Assembly (NCBI GenBank): GCA_012295275.1
Contig: CM022670.1
Coordinates: 812,001-876,000, forward strand
Direction of reading: 5' to 3'
Length of the DNA stretch: 64,000 nucleotides
Origin: Chrysomallon squamiferum
Lineage: Eukaryota; Mollusca; Gastropoda; Neomphalida; Peltospiridae
The translations under genes were made by a program, and so were the position numbers. Under the pieces are notes generated by a model that was given only the letters and a program-made list of their open reading frames with translations, had not been told where the DNA came from and made no database searches. Below, one piece after another: positions 62,746 to 64,000 of the stretch; within the stretch, counting starts at the first letter, position 1, and each line of letters begins with the position of its first letter.

Positions 62746-64000
62746 AACATACAAATTATAGGGCACAATAGTTAAACTCTGGACAGGCCAAGTCAAGAGT
62801 GGTGTGTCAAATCTAGACCATTCTCAAAATAGAAATAATCCGTGAAAGAATTCAGTTTCAAATAGGCTCATAGTATCATCTAAATAAAAACGTATATTTT
62901 GTTGGTGCTGGTTAAAGAATAAAATAAACTACAATTACGTATTTGCAATTAGAAATACTGTATCCTTTCTGTTATATTTAGACCAAATGGTTGGGAAAAG
63001 TCTATTCAAACTGAGGCATATTTTAACGATAGCCATTGTAAGCAAGTTAAACAATTCAAATGATAAAAATGTTTATTAAATATTAAATAATATGATAAAA
63101 TGTATAATAAAAAAAAAGAAATTACAGATGTTGTGAAAAATATGTTATTAAAACAAACATCAACACAAACCTGGATGACTGTTAATTAAGAAACATTATG
63201 TGAAAACTAGTTGACTGCTCTAAAACTGTGTGTATGTGTACTAGTTTTCTTCTACAGTTATTGTAATTCAGTTTCAAGTACCATCAAAATGATTGACTGG
63301 ATAAAAGAAGGTGGTGATGTTCCTTAGTTTAATTCTCTTGATTTATGCACATTGTGAGTTGGAACATTTTGGATTATAATTATCCATCTACAAGGTGATA
63401 TATTCAGTATTAATAACAATTTTTATTATATTTTACAAATTTTCATGTTTATTTTGCATTGATTAAACAGTCATTTTGATTCTTAATAACCGTTTTCTAG
63501 AGCCATTTTATGTGCAAAAGATACATACATGGTGCTTTTCCCGTATCAAAACAATGGACCACTACTACTAGTTCTCATCACCCTTAACGAATATGCTGAA
63601 TGGACAATTAAGACGAACCTTGTGTCAATGGTGTTTACAGAGGTTGCTCTAAAACAACAATCACCAACTGGTATGGTGATCACTTTGAAAAATAAGAAGA
63701 ACTCCCATGTTGACTGGAGTATTTTAGTATCATAAGACTAATTAATAGCCACTGGATTGTGAACTGTTTTGACTGCATTAAGAAAAGCAAGGCCTGACAA
63801 GTGCACCTTCCCCAGAATCAATGTGCTCACTTGAGTGGAAAAAAACAGAATTTGTTGATTCTTACTAACTAATTCTTTTTAATGTAATGCTTTATATGTT
63901 ATGTAAATTAAACTCTTGTTCACAGGTTCATATAGTTCTCCACTGGCCTATTTATCAAACTTAATTATGATGTCAGATTAATGATGCCAATGACATAAAC
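62746..64000. other. Upstream of U2 to the window end
   Basis: The U2 promoter (a proximal sequence element about 55 bp upstream) should lie near 62800, but its motif is not known for this species. A plus-strand open frame at 63529-63735 has no family resemblance. No gene was recognised. Confidence 0.5.

Overview
This window is eukaryotic nuclear DNA from an animal. It is very AT-rich (about three quarters A+T by eye), has long introns, GT-AG splicing throughout and many microsatellites. The recognisable proteins are close to their vertebrate counterparts, which fits a slowly evolving invertebrate. A lophotrochozoan such as a mollusc is my best guess, but the sequence alone does not settle it.

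Layout: (1) 148-7294, plus strand: the 3' part of a tetratricopeptide-repeat gene, best matched to TTC6, with twelve exons visible and the 5' part lying before the window. (2) 7295-12405: a tail-to-tail junction, the two candidate polyadenylation signals lying about 250 bp apart, then a 3' UTR of about 3.9 kb. (3) 12406-24076, minus strand: a nine-exon BTB-BACK-Kelch gene of the KLHL1/4/5 subfamily. Its first common coding exon (23751-24076) has a splice acceptor ahead of the BTB domain, so more 5' sequence must lie upstream. I find four candidate 5' exons (24583, 28131, 35173 and 43952 are their 3' ends) whose reading frame and splice phase fit that acceptor, which suggests a gene with several alternative N-termini spread over 20 kb. 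(4) 44.2-53.9 kb: mostly empty AT-rich DNA with two possible minus-strand untranslated exons and a hairpin-forming inverted repeat. (5) 53917-57020, plus strand: a complete EMC6 gene in five exons, one only 20 nt long. (6) 57.1-62.5 kb: a possible terminal exon of another minus-strand gene, a decayed non-LTR retrotransposon reverse-transcriptase fragment, and a patch of coding-like but unassigned sequence. (7) 62554-62745, minus strand: a U2 spliceosomal snRNA gene. The rest to 64000 shows nothing I can name.

The genes are not functionally linked: a TPR scaffold, a cullin-3 ubiquitin-ligase adaptor, a membrane-protein insertase subunit and a spliceosomal RNA are ordinary neighbours. The two most interesting signals are the array of candidate alternative first exons of the Kelch gene, and a minisatellite inside the TPR gene built from repeated copies of an exon's own 5' end, next to a shortened TPR exon. 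I saw no CRISPR, operon, prophage or tRNA.
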